Notes under the pieces: generated by a model
Told to the model about the DNA's origin: nothing
Databases searched by the model: none
Seen by the model: the letters and a program-made list of their open reading frames with translations, nothing else
Position numbers and translations under genes: made by a program
Part shown: piece after piece, positions 7,675 to 16,508 of the stretch
Layout: each line of letters begins with the position of its first letter
Numbering within the stretch: the first letter of the stretch is position 1
NCBI RefSeq assembly: GCF_001895925.1
Contig: NZ_MPPI01000021.1
Span: 1 to 64,000, forward strand
Source: Phormidesmis priestleyi ULC007
Lineage (GTDB): Bacteria; Cyanobacteriota; Cyanobacteriia; Leptolyngbyales; Leptolyngbyaceae
Length of the DNA: 64,000 nucleotides
Direction of reading: 5' to 3'

Positions 7675-8364
7675 TCATAAAATATCCGCCGAATCATCTG
7701 CATCGGGAGTCGAGAAGTCAGTGACCGAATTTAAGGGGTCTGCCCCGATCGACGCTGTCGGTGCCGCCGCTATTTCATCAGGCAGCAGGGGCAGCACAAT
7801 TTGGTTAACTTTCAACCCCAAGACTGAGAAAGCTGGCAGAATTTGCTCAACGGCAAACGGTTGGGCAACCGCAAACTCTTGATCACTTGCCAGAAGCACT
7901 CGACCCACACTCAGCGGAACTTGTAGAAACAGATTGCTGGCAAGAAATGCGATCGCTGCCACTCCTAACCCCAGCCCTCGCACTGGAAATGGTGTGACAT
8001 CAGCCGCGATCGGCGCAATCAAATAAATCTGCCATAAAAGCACCCACATCACTAACGCTCCTAGCCCAATCCAGACTGGGCTGCGGCGAGACTTAAAGAG
8101 CGTCAAAATTCGGCGCTGATCGTCGGTCAACCGCTCAGGTTTGACCGCAACAGCAACTAGACTAAAAATATAGAAAGGTTTCTGCCACTGCATCCAAACA
8201 ATCGGGGCGATGCCGACGATCGCAATTAGCCCTAACTCTAACCAGACGGGCAACAGTGGGTCACCCACCGCCAACCCCAATAGGCAAACCACCAACCCCA
8301 AGGGAACGGCTGCCACACCCGCCGCATGAATCCAAAGATAGGGATCAGACCAGAAAGTCCGCAT
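7675..8364 (-). CDS. low-complexity-tail membrane protein
   Basis: A 229-residue inner- or thylakoid-membrane protein. Hydrophobic segments lie at about 10-33 (LWIHAAGVAAVPLGLVVCLL), 40-58, 95-118 (PVWIGLGALVMWVLLWQIYL) and 130-150, followed by a soluble region (VGRVLLASDQEFAVAQPF) and an Asp/Ser-rich tail. This arrangement matches a cyanobacterial family named for its variable low-complexity C-terminus. Function unknown. ATG at 8364. The next minus-strand gene upstream ends 84 bases away, so the two could share a transcript. Confidence 0.7.
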   Translation of the reverse strand: MRTFWSDPYLWIHAAGVAAVPLGLVVCLLGLAVGDPLLPVWLELGLIAIVGIAPIVWMQWQKPFYIFSLVAVAVKPERLTDDQRRILTLFKSRRSPVWIGLGALVMWVLLWQIYLIAPIAADVTPFPVRGLGLGVAAIAFLASNLFLQVPLSVGRVLLASDQEFAVAQPFAVEQILPAFSVLGLKVNQIVLPLLPDEIAAAPTASIGADPLNSVTDFSTPDADDSADIL

Positions 8365-8448
8365 AACTCACACCTACTTAAACGCATCCCTCATTTTAGA
8401 AGGTGTGGGGGCATGAGGCGTGAGTTATCGAGAGAAAAGGCTGATGGA

Positions 8449-8676
8449 CTAGCCGATTTCCTGTTCTCGCTGTTGCTTAAGAGTCTGTAGCTGATGCAGT
8501 AAGGACTCAGTTTCAGCGTGAAGATTGAGAAACTTTGCTTGCTGATCGGCTTGATAGAGTGCCTTCATCTTTTCGAGCGATCGGGCCCACTCTTGATCTG
8601 AGAGCGCAGAAGGCTCTTGGCGCTGCTCACACACTGCTGTATTGCTAAACTGATGATTTGAATTCGTCGTTGTCAT
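8449..8676 (-). CDS. small coiled-coil protein, 75 aa
   Basis: The C-terminal half (WARSLEKMKALYQADQQAKF, then LLHQLQTLKQQREQEIG) is charged and heptad-like, so a short coiled coil is likely. The N-terminus is Ser/Thr/Asn-rich and probably disordered. Start taken at the ATG at 8676; an in-frame GTG at 8703 would add nine residues. No family recognised. It lies just upstream of the low-complexity-tail membrane protein gene on the same strand and divergent from thrC. Confidence 0.5.
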   Translation of the reverse strand: MTTTNSNHQFSNTAVCEQRQEPSALSDQEWARSLEKMKALYQADQQAKFLNLHAETESLLHQLQTLKQQREQEIG

Positions 8677-8817
8677 AGGTCTTAGGAATTTGTACTTACT
8701 CACACCGAAAATTATCTTAACCTAAACTTTACACGACTTTGTATCGAAGTGTTCTGTTTTATGACTGGCAGAAAGTTCTCTAAGTTCCTTTAAGAGACAG
8801 GGCACTCTGACCCTCTG

Positions 8818-8837
8818 TAGTAGACTAGGATCTACTA
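8818..8837 (+). promoter_or_regulatory. inverted repeat before thrC
   Basis: TAGTAGA (8818-8824) and TCTACTA (8831-8837) form a 7-bp stem with a 6-base loop, 22 bases before the GTG start of threonine synthase. It could be an operator or a 5'-leader hairpin. Nothing else supports a specific regulator. Confidence 0.3.
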
Positions 8838-8859
8838 TTGCATTCAACGATTCAACCCT

Positions 8860-9972
8860 GTGACTTTAAGTCTGTCTGTTCAAGATGACTCGCTTCACGA
8901 GGCTATGCCCAAAGTTCAAAACTGGCGCGGCTTGATTGAGGGCTATCGGCGCTATCTTCCCGTCACCGATAAAACGCCCGTGATCACGCTGCACGAGGGC
9001 AATACGCCCTTGATTCCGGCACCTGCGATCGCGGCTCAGATCGGTCGGCAGGTGAAAGTGTTTGTGAAATACGACGGTCTGAATCCGACAGGCAGCTTTA
9101 AAGATCGCGGCATGACAATGGCGATTTCTAAAGCCAAAGAAGCCGGGGCAGAAGCTGTGATTTGTGCCAGTACGGGCAACACGTCTGCCGCCGCTGCTGC
9201 CTATGCGCGTCGTGGAGGAATGCGGGCGTTTGTGCTGATCCCCGATGGCTACGTAGCACTCGGAAAGCTGGCTCAAGCGTTGCTCTATGGGGCGGAAGTC
9301 TTGGCAATTCATGGAAACTTCGATCGTGCTCTAGAAATCGTGCGTGAGATGTCACAAAATTACCCGGTGACGTTGGTCAATTCGCTCAATCCCTATCGGC
9401 TTGAAGGTCAAAAAACGGCTGCTTTTGAAGTGGTTGACGTGTTGGGCGACGCGCCTGATTGGCTGTGCATTCCAGTTGGCAATGCTGGAAACATTAGTGC
9501 TTATTGGATGGGCTTTTGCCAATATCATCAAGAAGGACGCTGCACCCGGCTTCCGAAGATGATGGGTTTTCAGGCAGCAGGCTCGGCTCCTTTGATCAGT
9601 GGTCATATCATCAGTCACCCCGAAACGATCGCCACCGCTATTCGCATCGGCAACCCCGCCAATTGGCAAAAAGCTCTAGCGGTTCAGGAGTCGAGCCAGG
9701 GCGAATTTAATGCCGTCACCGATGAAGAGATTTTAGACGCATATCGTCTGCTGGCTTCTGGAGAAGGAATCTTTTGCGAACCTGCTAGCGCTGCCTCCGT
9801 CGCTGGGCTGCTTAAGGTCAAGGATCGAGTGCCGACTGGGGCAACGGTGGTCTGTGTCTTAACGGGTAATGGACTGAAAGATCCTGACACTGCGATCAAA
9901 CACAGTCAAAATCAATTTAAACAAGGCATTTCACCAGACTTAGAAGCCGTTGCGAAAGCGATGGGATTTTAA
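8860..9972 (+). CDS. thrC: threonine synthase (short form)
   Basis: PLP enzyme converting O-phosphohomoserine to threonine in the cytosol. The 370-residue length fits the short form lacking the N-terminal zinc ribbon. [15 protein letters not shown] precedes the PLP lysine in [11 protein letters not shown] (K81); [14 protein letters not shown] binds PLP phosphate side chains; [13 protein letters not shown] and [13 protein letters not shown] complete the site. The start is GTG at 8860 without an obvious ribosome site; an internal ATG at residue 16 (MPKVQNWRG) is a workable alternative. A second, zinc-ribbon threonine synthase sits at 54069-55373, so one copy may serve another substrate or condition. 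Confidence 0.9.
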   Translation: MTLSLSVQDDSLHEAMPKVQNWRGLIEGYRRYLPVTDKTPVITLHEGNTPLIPAPAIAAQIGRQVKVFVKYDGLNPTGSFKDRGMTMAISKAKEAGAEAVICASTGNTSAAAAAYARRGGMRAFVLIPDGYVALGKLAQALLYGAEVLAIHGNFDRALEIVREMSQNYPVTLVNSLNPYRLEGQKTAAFEVVDVLGDAPDWLCIPVGNAGNISAYWMGFCQYHQEGRCTRLPKMMGFQAAGSAPLISGHIISHPETIATAIRIGNPANWQKALAVQESSQGEFNAVTDEEILDAYRLLASGEGIFCEPASAASVAGLLKVKDRVPTGATVVCVLTGNGLKDPDTAIKHSQNQFKQGISPDLEAVAKAMGF

Positions 9973-10424
9973 CTTTCGCCCTTTTGTTCTCTGACTTTAG
10001 TCAGTAAATCCACCGTATCGCCTAGTGCAGTGGTCAGGTTTTTGCGGGTTTGCGCGTGGTCGGCTTGCTCGGCTTTGAGATCTTGAGCGAGGCGATCGTG
10101 TTCTGTCCAAAGTTCAAACAGTCTGGCTTTGAGTTCGTCAACGGTGGTCAGATTCTCGATCGAGCGCTCGATCGTGGATTGCGTGTTCGATCGGTCTGAT
10201 GAAGCTTGAGGAAGAATTTGAAGTTGGGCAATTTCGGACTTGAGATCGGCGATCGTTTGTCGGGTCAACATTGCTTCTGTGCGTCGCTGCTGGGCTTCTG
10301 TCTCATAGAGCTTTCGCCAATTGTCAGCGCTAGCGTTTGCGGCTTCCTGCGCTTCTTGCGCTGCTTGTAACGTTTGTTTGAGGTCTTTAATCTCGTTGAG
10401 CCACTGCACAACCTGGTCAGCCAT
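9969..10424 (-). CDS. coiled-coil hypothetical protein, 151 aa
   Basis: Almost entirely helical and charged: [39 protein letters not shown] and [20 protein letters not shown] suggest two long coiled coils separated by a Ser/Asn-rich hinge (about residues 70-90). No catalytic or DNA-binding motif. Its 3' end overlaps the 3' end of thrC by four bases (convergent). Similar proteins are common in cyanobacteria as conserved hypotheticals. A 269-base gap upstream (10425-10693) shows no further gene. Confidence 0.6.
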   Translation of the reverse strand: MADQVVQWLNEIKDLKQTLQAAQEAQEAANASADNWRKLYETEAQQRRTEAMLTRQTIADLKSEIAQLQILPQASSDRSNTQSTIERSIENLTTVDELKARLFELWTEHDRLAQDLKAEQADHAQTRKNLTTALGDTVDLLTKVREQKGES

Positions 10425-10693
10425 TTTTCTACGCCTCTGTTGAATTTAAATGAGGTTCGCTGCAAAGATCGTACTTCACACTCTATGCGACGCTCACCCC
10501 TAAAACTCATATCGTGTATCTTTTACCAAGTAAAGCTTTCAGCGCTAAATATTTGAATGTGACCCTTAAAGGAGAGGCGCGGGGTTTAGGAAAGTATTTA
10601 AAGCTTGTGAGAAGACCCGTAGAATCACTGGACTAAAGCTGAAGCGGTTTTGTATTCTCTTGGAGAAATTACTTATCCTATGAGAGCTTCAGT

Positions 10694-13087
10694 ATGCGAT
10701 CGCTCCGGTTTATTTTTATTACTCTCATTACTTTTCTATTTATCACCAGTGCTGTTTTTTGGCGGAAGGCGATCGCGATTCTTCTCAGTGGCATTAATAA
10801 AGTGGGCAGATTCATGTGCGGAGTTAGATTTTGGTTGCTAGGTATTGTTAGCTTCATCATTGCTACAACTGCAACTGTCTTTGTTTCAGGCTCATTTTTA
10901 AATCGTCTCCTCTTAGCTGCGTCGTGTACAGTTTTCAGCTTTAACTCTACTTTCTGCACTCCAAATTTAGGGGTGGAGTCCGATCGTGCAACAGCGACGA
11001 TTACTTCTACTCTCAAGGAAGTACGAGATATTGACAGTAATTTATCGACGCACAAACCAGTCAAAATCGAAGAATCAAGAGGGTTTACTGGTTCTACTTT
11101 GGCTTTCAAACCTGATAAAGACAATGAGGGACATCGTGAAATAACGAAACTTGCAACTAATGGAATATGGGTTTCTCCGAGAGATAAAAAGGTGCTGGTT
11201 GACGAGGATGGAACAGATCTCCAGTTTACTGAAGATGCCCAAAAGGAAATTTACCAAGCTAATAGGGGTGTAGATTTAGATCCAGGTATGTTTGGTTTGA
11301 ATCCTTCTGAAGATTTTGGTATACCTGAAAATCATTTTGATAACGACCTATTTCCAGCAGCATCAGCGCGGCTTAAAACTTTAAAGTCTGAAGTTGTTGA
11401 AGCATTAAAGCCAATTAGGAAGGACTCCACTGAAGAAGATAAAAAAGCCATAGGAAAAGAAGCTCGTAGAAATCTTGGACAAGCTTTACATACTTTGCAG
11501 GATTTTTACGCTCACAGCAATTGGGTAGAGTTGGGCAAGACTGAAATCAATGAGGATTTAGGTAGAGAAGTTATTTGTGATGGAGCAGATAAGCACACTC
11601 CTCCTTGTAGTAAACCCGCCGATCCAAACAAAAAAGATGATGGTAAGCCTAATGGCGATCCAACTGCTACTATTAAAAAAAAGATATGCATCTTTCGTGT
11701 TTGCAGACAAGAATACGATCCGGGAACCCTCGATCCCAATCTTAAAAAACTTACATCTGGGTACTTCGATAGCATTATCAGTCCTTGCGTCGCGCCGCCA
11801 GGTAAAGTACGACACGGGTTCTCTTTGGCAGATTCTGTTAACCCTTTCGACTGTCCTAACGGCCTTAACAAAGATGAAAAAGATCGCCCTGGATACAAGA
11901 TGGCAGCTTCTCTCGCAGAAAAAGCTAGCAGAGACTATATAAACCAGATTATTTTTGAGGATCAAGATTATCCAAATAGCCCAAACATCAGCGGAAATAT
12001 ACCCGCAATCAAAGCTCTAATGGGCATTTATGAAGACCCGTGTAAATCTGAAAGCAATCAAAACCGTGAAGAGTGCAAACTGAAAGAGGGAAAAACTTAC
12101 GGCGACCCGCATATCGCTACCTTCGATGGGATGAGATACAGCTTTCAAACAGTGGGAGAATTTATCCTGTCAAAGTCTAGCAATGGTTCCTTTGAAGTTC
12201 AAACACGTCAAGCACCTGTCAAGCCTTCGCTTTCACTCAACAGCGCTGTAGCAATGAAAGTGGGGAATAGCCGAGTTGCCTTATATTCAAAAGATTTTCC
12301 TGATGCAGATACCAGCACTCCGCTGCGAATTAATGGCAAGCCAACGACCATTGAAGGCGACAAACTAGCTCTGCCAAACGGTAGCGAGATTTTGAAACAA
12401 GGCAATAATTATGTGGTTAACTTTTCCACAGGTGAGAAGGTTGTCGTTAGCTCAATTAGTACTGGGGGCAATTCATACTTCAACGTTTCACCCTTCGTTT
12501 ACAACCGTGCAGGAAAATATAGTGGCTTGCTCGGAAACGTCAATGGTAATCCTAACGATGACCAAAGGGTTCGCGGCAAAGAAAACTCTTTGGACTCCAA
12601 GTCAACTTATGGTGATGTGAAGCAAGTCTTAAGCTTCGCTGGTTTGAGAATTCCAGGGGCGCTGAGTGGAGCCGAAAAGCTTTACTTCGACCAACTTTAT
12701 AAGGAGTTTGGCAATAGCTGGCGCGTTAAACAAGAAGAATCCTTGTTTGATTACCCGGCAGGCAAAACCACCAAGAATTATGTTGATCCTGCTTTTCCAG
12801 ACAAGTACTTGACGCTCAATATGTTGTCTGCCGACCAGATCCAGAAGGCGCAGAATGCTTGCACAGAGGCAAATGTCACTCAAGATTTGATGGAAGGCTG
12901 CATTTTTGATGTCGGCTTCTCCGGCTTCTCTGAGTTTGCTCGTGCTACAGCAGAAATCAACGGCTATGTCGGTATCGTCAATCAACTGTTCCCTCGTTTA
13001 AACATCCCGACACCAGAACAGGCTGTCGATCGCGTCATCGAAAAGATTAAACCCAAAGTTTGCTTACCGTTTGTCGGTTGCCTTTAG
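10694..13087 (+). CDS. Het-C-like / von Willebrand factor type D protein
   Basis: A 797-residue exported or membrane-anchored protein. Hydrophobic stretches at about 1-23 and 47-67 make the N-terminus either a long signal or two membrane helices. Residues ~130-430 resemble the Het-C / zinc phospholipase-like fold, with LGQALHTLQDFYAHSNWVELG (H266, D270, H274 as likely metal ligands). A type D module starts at TYGDPHIATFDGMRYSF; GDPH is residues 470-473, the motif at which some vWD proteins self-cleave. SGLLGNVNGNPNDD closes it. The tail (ESLFDYPAGKTTKNY, then ACTEANVTQDLMEGCIFDV) is the region usually found after bacterial vWD modules. Start ATG 10694 is uncertain; ATG 10814 is possible. It stands alone. 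Role may be surface adhesion or lipid-directed hydrolysis. Confidence 0.75.
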   Translation: MRSLRFIFITLITFLFITSAVFWRKAIAILLSGINKVGRFMCGVRFWLLGIVSFIIATTATVFVSGSFLNRLLLAASCTVFSFNSTFCTPNLGVESDRATATITSTLKEVRDIDSNLSTHKPVKIEESRGFTGSTLAFKPDKDNEGHREITKLATNGIWVSPRDKKVLVDEDGTDLQFTEDAQKEIYQANRGVDLDPGMFGLNPSEDFGIPENHFDNDLFPAASARLKTLKSEVVEALKPIRKDSTEEDKKAIGKEARRNLGQALHTLQDFYAHSNWVELGKTEINEDLGREVICDGADKHTPPCSKPADPNKKDDGKPNGDPTATIKKKICIFRVCRQEYDPGTLDPNLKKLTSGYFDSIISPCVAPPGKVRHGFSLADSVNPFDCPNGLNKDEKDRPGYKMAASLAEKASRDYINQIIFEDQDYPNSPNISGNIPAIKALMGIYEDPCKSESNQNREECKLKEGKTYGDPHIATFDGMRYSFQTVGEFILSKSSNGSFEVQTRQAPVKPSLSLNSAVAMKVGNSRVALYSKDFPDADTSTPLRINGKPTTIEGDKLALPNGSEILKQGNNYVVNFSTGEKVVVSSISTGGNSYFNVSPFVYNRAGKYSGLLGNVNGNPNDDQRVRGKENSLDSKSTYGDVKQVLSFAGLRIPGALSGAEKLYFDQLYKEFGNSWRVKQEESLFDYPAGKTTKNYVDPAFPDKYLTLNMLSADQIQKAQNACTEANVTQDLMEGCIFDVGFSGFSEFARATAEINGYVGIVNQLFPRLNIPTPEQAVDRVIEKIKPKVCLPFVGCL

Positions 13088-13134
13088 TGCGATCGCCTCC
13101 ATCTTGTAGATGAGCATTTACTGCAAGACAAAGC

Positions 13135-13473
13135 CTACTTCCATCCTTTCTTTGCCCGATCGAGTACATAAGCTGACACGTCTTGAATCTGAGCCTGGTT
13201 GAGACGGTCTTTGTAAGGAGACATATTATTTTTGCCGTTGGTGACAATGCCAGCGATCGCCGCCTCGGTTGCATAGCCGTTTTGCTGGAGTGCTTTCAGC
13301 TTCAGGGTTTTGCCGCGTCGCACAATGTTACCGCCGTTAGCATGGCATCCCGCACACTGCACCTCAAATAGTTTGGCACCACTCGTCAAGTCTGCGGCAA
13401 GAGCCGGGAGGGTTAATGAACTGATCAAAAAGACGATCGCGCTCCATCCAATTATCAATAATCGCTGAATCAT
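13135..13473 (-). CDS. petJ: cytochrome c6-like protein
   Basis: Small periplasmic/lumenal class I cytochrome c. The signal peptide (IIGWSAIVFLISSLTLPALA) ends before ADLTSGAKLF; haem attaches at CAGCH, and the Met ligand is in NGKNNMSPYKDRL. AYVLDRAKKGW is the typical C-terminal helix. Mature length of about 88 residues is normal. The segment GGNIVRRGKTLKLKAL resembles the c6B/c6C side branch more than classical PetJ, which carries electrons from cytochrome b6f to photosystem I, so the exact electron partner is uncertain. Start taken at ATG 13473; an upstream in-frame start at 13515 would spoil the signal peptide. Monocistronic. Confidence 0.85.
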   Translation of the reverse strand: MIQRLLIIGWSAIVFLISSLTLPALAADLTSGAKLFEVQCAGCHANGGNIVRRGKTLKLKALQQNGYATEAAIAGIVTNGKNNMSPYKDRLNQAQIQDVSAYVLDRAKKGWK

Positions 13474-13594
13474 TTTCGTTTGAATTAAAAGTGTCTGTGG
13501 TCTCGATCGTGGCATCTTTTTCTCGCCTTGTGCCCTATTGCCCTGATTAAAGACAATGGCACAATACTAAGAAGATCTTCAAGGAGCGAGTGCG

Positions 13595-14092
13595 GTGCTA
13601 GTAAATGTAGGAGTGGGTATCGTTTGTTTTACGATCGCGTTTGTGTTGGCAAGCTTAGTCGAATATTGGCTGCATCGCTTGATGCACGTCTCGCCCAAAA
13701 TTGGTGAACGACACCGCGATCACCATCGTCGCAATGAAGCACAGGGCGTGCTGTGGGAGTTCCGCGACTATGTGAGAGGGACGTTTATCGTCCTATGTTT
13801 GATGTTTTTTCACTCGCGGTCAGCAGGGATAGGCTGGTTTTTGGGCGGTTTTATCTACGCGGCTTTTTCGTCTTATGCTCACCAGCTACAGCACGAAAAT
13901 CCGACCAAGTGCTTTTGGATGAAGATGCCCGTCCACTATGTTCACCACAAATATGGCATGTGGCATCACAATTTTGGACTCGCCGTAGACTGGTGGGATC
14001 ATGCGTTTGGCACCTATAAGCAGGTTGACTGGCTAACTGACGAAGAGTTAAGTCAACCTGAAAAAAGCTATTGGCAACTGCGCTGGTTTTGA
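13595..14092 (+). CDS. sterol desaturase / fatty acid hydroxylase family protein
   Basis: Membrane di-iron oxygenase superfamily. Three to four hydrophobic segments enclose histidine clusters: YWLHRLMH (~28), GERHRDHHRR (~40), YAHQLQHE (~95), HYVHHKYGMWHHNFG (~115). Length is 165 residues, shorter than typical desaturases but normal for this bacterial group. Likely substrate is a lipid or carotenoid-type molecule; the sequence does not show which. GTG start at 13595 is supported by AAGGAG nine bases upstream. The DUF962 gene follows 136 bases downstream on the same strand. Confidence 0.8.
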   Translation: MLVNVGVGIVCFTIAFVLASLVEYWLHRLMHVSPKIGERHRDHHRRNEAQGVLWEFRDYVRGTFIVLCLMFFHSRSAGIGWFLGGFIYAAFSSYAHQLQHENPTKCFWMKMPVHYVHHKYGMWHHNFGLAVDWWDHAFGTYKQVDWLTDEELSQPEKSYWQLRWF

Positions 14093-14228
14093 GTCAAAAA
14101 CTCTGAACTTCAGGCAATTCTCAAAAAAATCGTTACCAATTCCAAAAACTTTCGATCGCTCCCCCGTCTCCTGAATTTCTCTGTGCTATCGTTCCAAAAT
14201 CCCATTAGAAAGAACGGGGAGAAGCGCT

Positions 14229-14546
14229 ATGAGCTACCTCCAAGATGCAAAGGCGCACTTTGTCGCCTCTCATCAAAACCCAATCAACCAGGCGTTACAC
14301 CACTTAACAAATCTGTTGGCGATCGCTGCGGTCATTTACTTGTTTTATGACTGGCGCATGACACTCGTTTGTCTATTGCTGACTCAAGTGTTTGCCCTGG
14401 GTGGACACGCTGTTTTCGAGAAAAACGAACCTGCTTTCGTCAAATATCCCGGCATTACCATTTTGGTTTCTCTCGCCTGGTCGTTTGAGCATTGGTTTGG
14501 TCTACGCCAGCTTTGGCAGCATTTCAAACCCAAAGCAACCGCCTAA
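14229..14546 (+). CDS. DUF962 / Mpo1-like membrane protein
   Basis: A 105-residue protein with the Mpo1/DUF962 signature: HQNPINQALHHLTN near the N-terminus, two hydrophobic segments (LLAIAAVIYLFYDWRM, LVCLLLTQVFALGGH), then HAVFEKNEPAFVKYP. Yeast Mpo1 is an iron dioxygenase acting on 2-hydroxy fatty acids; His residues here could fill the same role, and the neighbouring desaturase-family gene makes a lipid theme plausible (inference). GGGGAG lies at a good spacing before ATG 14229. Confidence 0.8.
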   Translation: MSYLQDAKAHFVASHQNPINQALHHLTNLLAIAAVIYLFYDWRMTLVCLLLTQVFALGGHAVFEKNEPAFVKYPGITILVSLAWSFEHWFGLRQLWQHFKPKATA

Positions 14547-14579
14547 CTCGTTACAAAAATCTACACTACGGGGAACTTC

Positions 14580-15983
14580 ATGTATCAAGATTTGCTAGTT
14601 ATCGACGCAGATGCTCACAAGATCGAGAATCCGCTCGTGATTCGAGACTACATCGAGCCACAATATCGCGATCGCCTCAGTCTAATCGTCGATAGCTTGG
14701 GTGATCAACGAATGCGAGTCATCGACTTTAACCCCGCAACTGGCAAGAATGACTTAGAAAGACTCTATCCTCAACCTCAAGGTTTAGGCAAAGGTGGCTT
14801 TCGCAGCCTTCACCCAGAAACCACGCTGGGAGCCATGTTTAACCAGGTGCGGATCGAACACATGGATCGGGAGGGCATCGACGTGCAGGTGATTTACGGC
14901 ACTTGGACTTTGAGCTATTCGTCTTATTTAGACAAAGACATGGCGATCGCCCTCTGTCGCGCCTACAACAATTATATGGCTGACGATTGCCGGGGCTATG
15001 ACAACCGCCTCAAGCCGATCGGCGTTTTGCCCATGCAAGATGTCAACGAAGCCATCAAAGAGATGCGTCGCTGCGTCAATGAGCTGGGCATGATCGGCGT
15101 TTCGATCGCACCCAACATTGCGATTCCGCACCCCAAAGCGCCTGACGCATTCCCCGAAATTCGCACTTGCAAAACTCTTAGCCATCCTGATTTTGAGCCA
15201 CTTCTGCAAGCGGCTGTTGATTTGGATGTCTCGATCGGCATTCATGGCGGGCCGGGTTCTTACATGATTGGCGGCATCGCTGACCACATGGAGACGTTTG
15301 TCCTCAGCCATATTTTTGTACAGCGTAATCAACAGCAGATGGCACTGGCTCGGATGGTGTTTGATGGTGTGTTTGAGCGCTTCCCCACTTTGCGAGTCGG
15401 CTTTCTAGAAGGGGGTTGTGGCTGGTTGCCTGACCTCGCCCACGCCTTCCACGAACATTGGGAAAAGCGCATTCGTGACTTTGATCCCAAGAATCCCTAT
15501 CGCCCTTCGCTAATGGAATTCACGAAGCTGATGATTCAAGAGCGAGGCGTTCACAACAACAGCAACATCATCAGCCAAGCAAAAAATTTGTTCGATCTGC
15601 TGTGGACAAAGCAGCATGACCCAACGCAAATCGACGACTCTAGCCTATACGAACACTACGATCTGCGTCACCGTGACCCAATGGAATATTTTGGACGCGG
15701 GCAGATTTTCACCTCCTTTGAATCGGATGATCCCGCCCCGGCTTACCTGCCGATCGCGATGGGTGAAATGGGCAAACACCTGACCTGCTTCTCTGGTGAC
15801 TACGGTCATTGGGATGGTGTTTTGAAGGATTGTGTCAAGTCTGCCGCCGAAGTCGCCGACTACGATCGTGAGCATCTCAACCTACTGCTCAACGGCAATG
15901 CGTTGGCGCTGTATGGCGATCGCTTAAGTCGATCGTTGCCCGAAAACCTGTCAGCTTCAACGCTGGTTGGAACACGAGGTTAG
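14580..15983 (+). CDS. amidohydrolase family (TIM-barrel) protein
   Basis: A 467-residue metal-dependent hydrolase of the amidohydrolase-2 group. VIDADAHKIE gives the D-x-H metal motif at strand 1, GIHGGPG the mid-barrel His, LRVGFLEGGCGWLPDL the glutamate strand, and FSGDYGHWDG the late-strand Asp and His. Related enzymes act as decarboxylases or hydrolases on aromatic or cyclic substrates; the substrate is not evident. ATG 14580 lies 33 bases after the DUF962 stop, so the two are probably cotranscribed. The last codons (GGAACACGAGG) reappear as part of a 12-bp direct repeat about 450 bases downstream. Confidence 0.85.
   Translation: MYQDLLVIDADAHKIENPLVIRDYIEPQYRDRLSLIVDSLGDQRMRVIDFNPATGKNDLERLYPQPQGLGKGGFRSLHPETTLGAMFNQVRIEHMDREGIDVQVIYGTWTLSYSSYLDKDMAIALCRAYNNYMADDCRGYDNRLKPIGVLPMQDVNEAIKEMRRCVNELGMIGVSIAPNIAIPHPKAPDAFPEIRTCKTLSHPDFEPLLQAAVDLDVSIGIHGGPGSYMIGGIADHMETFVLSHIFVQRNQQQMALARMVFDGVFERFPTLRVGFLEGGCGWLPDLAHAFHEHWEKRIRDFDPKNPYRPSLMEFTKLMIQERGVHNNSNIISQAKNLFDLLWTKQHDPTQIDDSSLYEHYDLRHRDPMEYFGRGQIFTSFESDDPAPAYLPIAMGEMGKHLTCFSGDYGHWDGVLKDCVKSAAEVADYDREHLNLLLNGNALALYGDRLSRSLPENLSASTLVGTRG
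15968..15979 (+). repeat. 12-bp direct repeat, left copy
   Basis: TGGAACACGAGG in the last codons of the amidohydrolase gene. An identical copy lies at 16417-16428, beyond the antitoxin remnant. The pair may be footprints of an insertion. Confidence 0.45.
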
Positions 15984-16143
15984 AATTTGTCGAGTGAAAT
16001 CTGGCAGATTCTGTAGGGGCGCACCACTGTACTCTTACGGGATCTGCCCAGCCACGGGTCGATTTCAAAAGGGTAGTTTGAAGAGTGAGGGCAAAAAGTT
16101 GCCGTACAATTGGTATGCCTACCTAAACAAGTTGTGGTTTGCA

Positions 16144-16329
16144 ATGAGTGATAAAGAAGCAGTGCTTGAACTTGTAAAGCGGTTACCTGCGACAGTCTTT
16201 TTGCACGAAATGCTGAGAGAGATTGAGTTTATTGCGGCGGTTAAAGAGGACTTGGATGAAATCGATTAGGGTCAGGGCATCTCTATTGAGTCCGTCGAGC
16301 AAATGATGGCAACATGGACTACCCCGTAA
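16144..16329 (+). pseudogene. antitoxin-like gene interrupted by TAG
   Basis: ATG at 16144 opens MSDKEAVLELVKRLPATVFL, REIEFIAAVKEDLDEID, then TAG at 16267-16269, then in the same frame GQGISIESVEQMMATWTTP before TAA. Small cyanobacterial antitoxins of this type normally read continuously through such a segment (EIDQGxGI...EVEQM...W), so the TAG most simply replaces a CAG codon. Without it the protein would be 61 residues. No intact toxin gene follows: the next 140 bases hold only short frames. Probably a decayed addiction module, although the 41-residue product could still be made. Confidence 0.6.
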
Positions 16330-16416
16330 CATCGTCTCCCAAGATGGTTGGAGATTTAGAGACAATATTGATCGCTACAGCAGACAGTTCAGATAGTGTC
16401 CTTGGTTAGGAACGGA

Positions 16417-16428
16417 TGGAACACGAGG
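16417..16428 (+). repeat. 12-bp direct repeat, right copy
   Basis: TGGAACACGAGG identical to 15968-15979, 449 bases downstream. The interval holds the antitoxin remnant and an inverted repeat (GGCAGAT 16003-16009 with ATCTGCC 16042-16048). Confidence 0.45.
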
Positions 16429-16508
16429 GCGGTCATTCTGCATAGACTAGAGAAATGTAACGTGTAAGTGTGACTAGAACTACCCTCCCGCGTCCCCCCC
16501 TTCTGCCG

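Noticed and set aside
7468-7724. 81-codon plus-strand frame beginning at 7479.
   Set aside because: Basic, irregular composition, no ribosome site, and it runs into the antisense 3' end of a conserved membrane-protein gene.
15967-16143. Longer N-terminal extension of the antitoxin frame.
   Set aside because: The added residues overlap the amidohydrolase end and have no family resemblance; ATG 16144 gives the expected antitoxin start.
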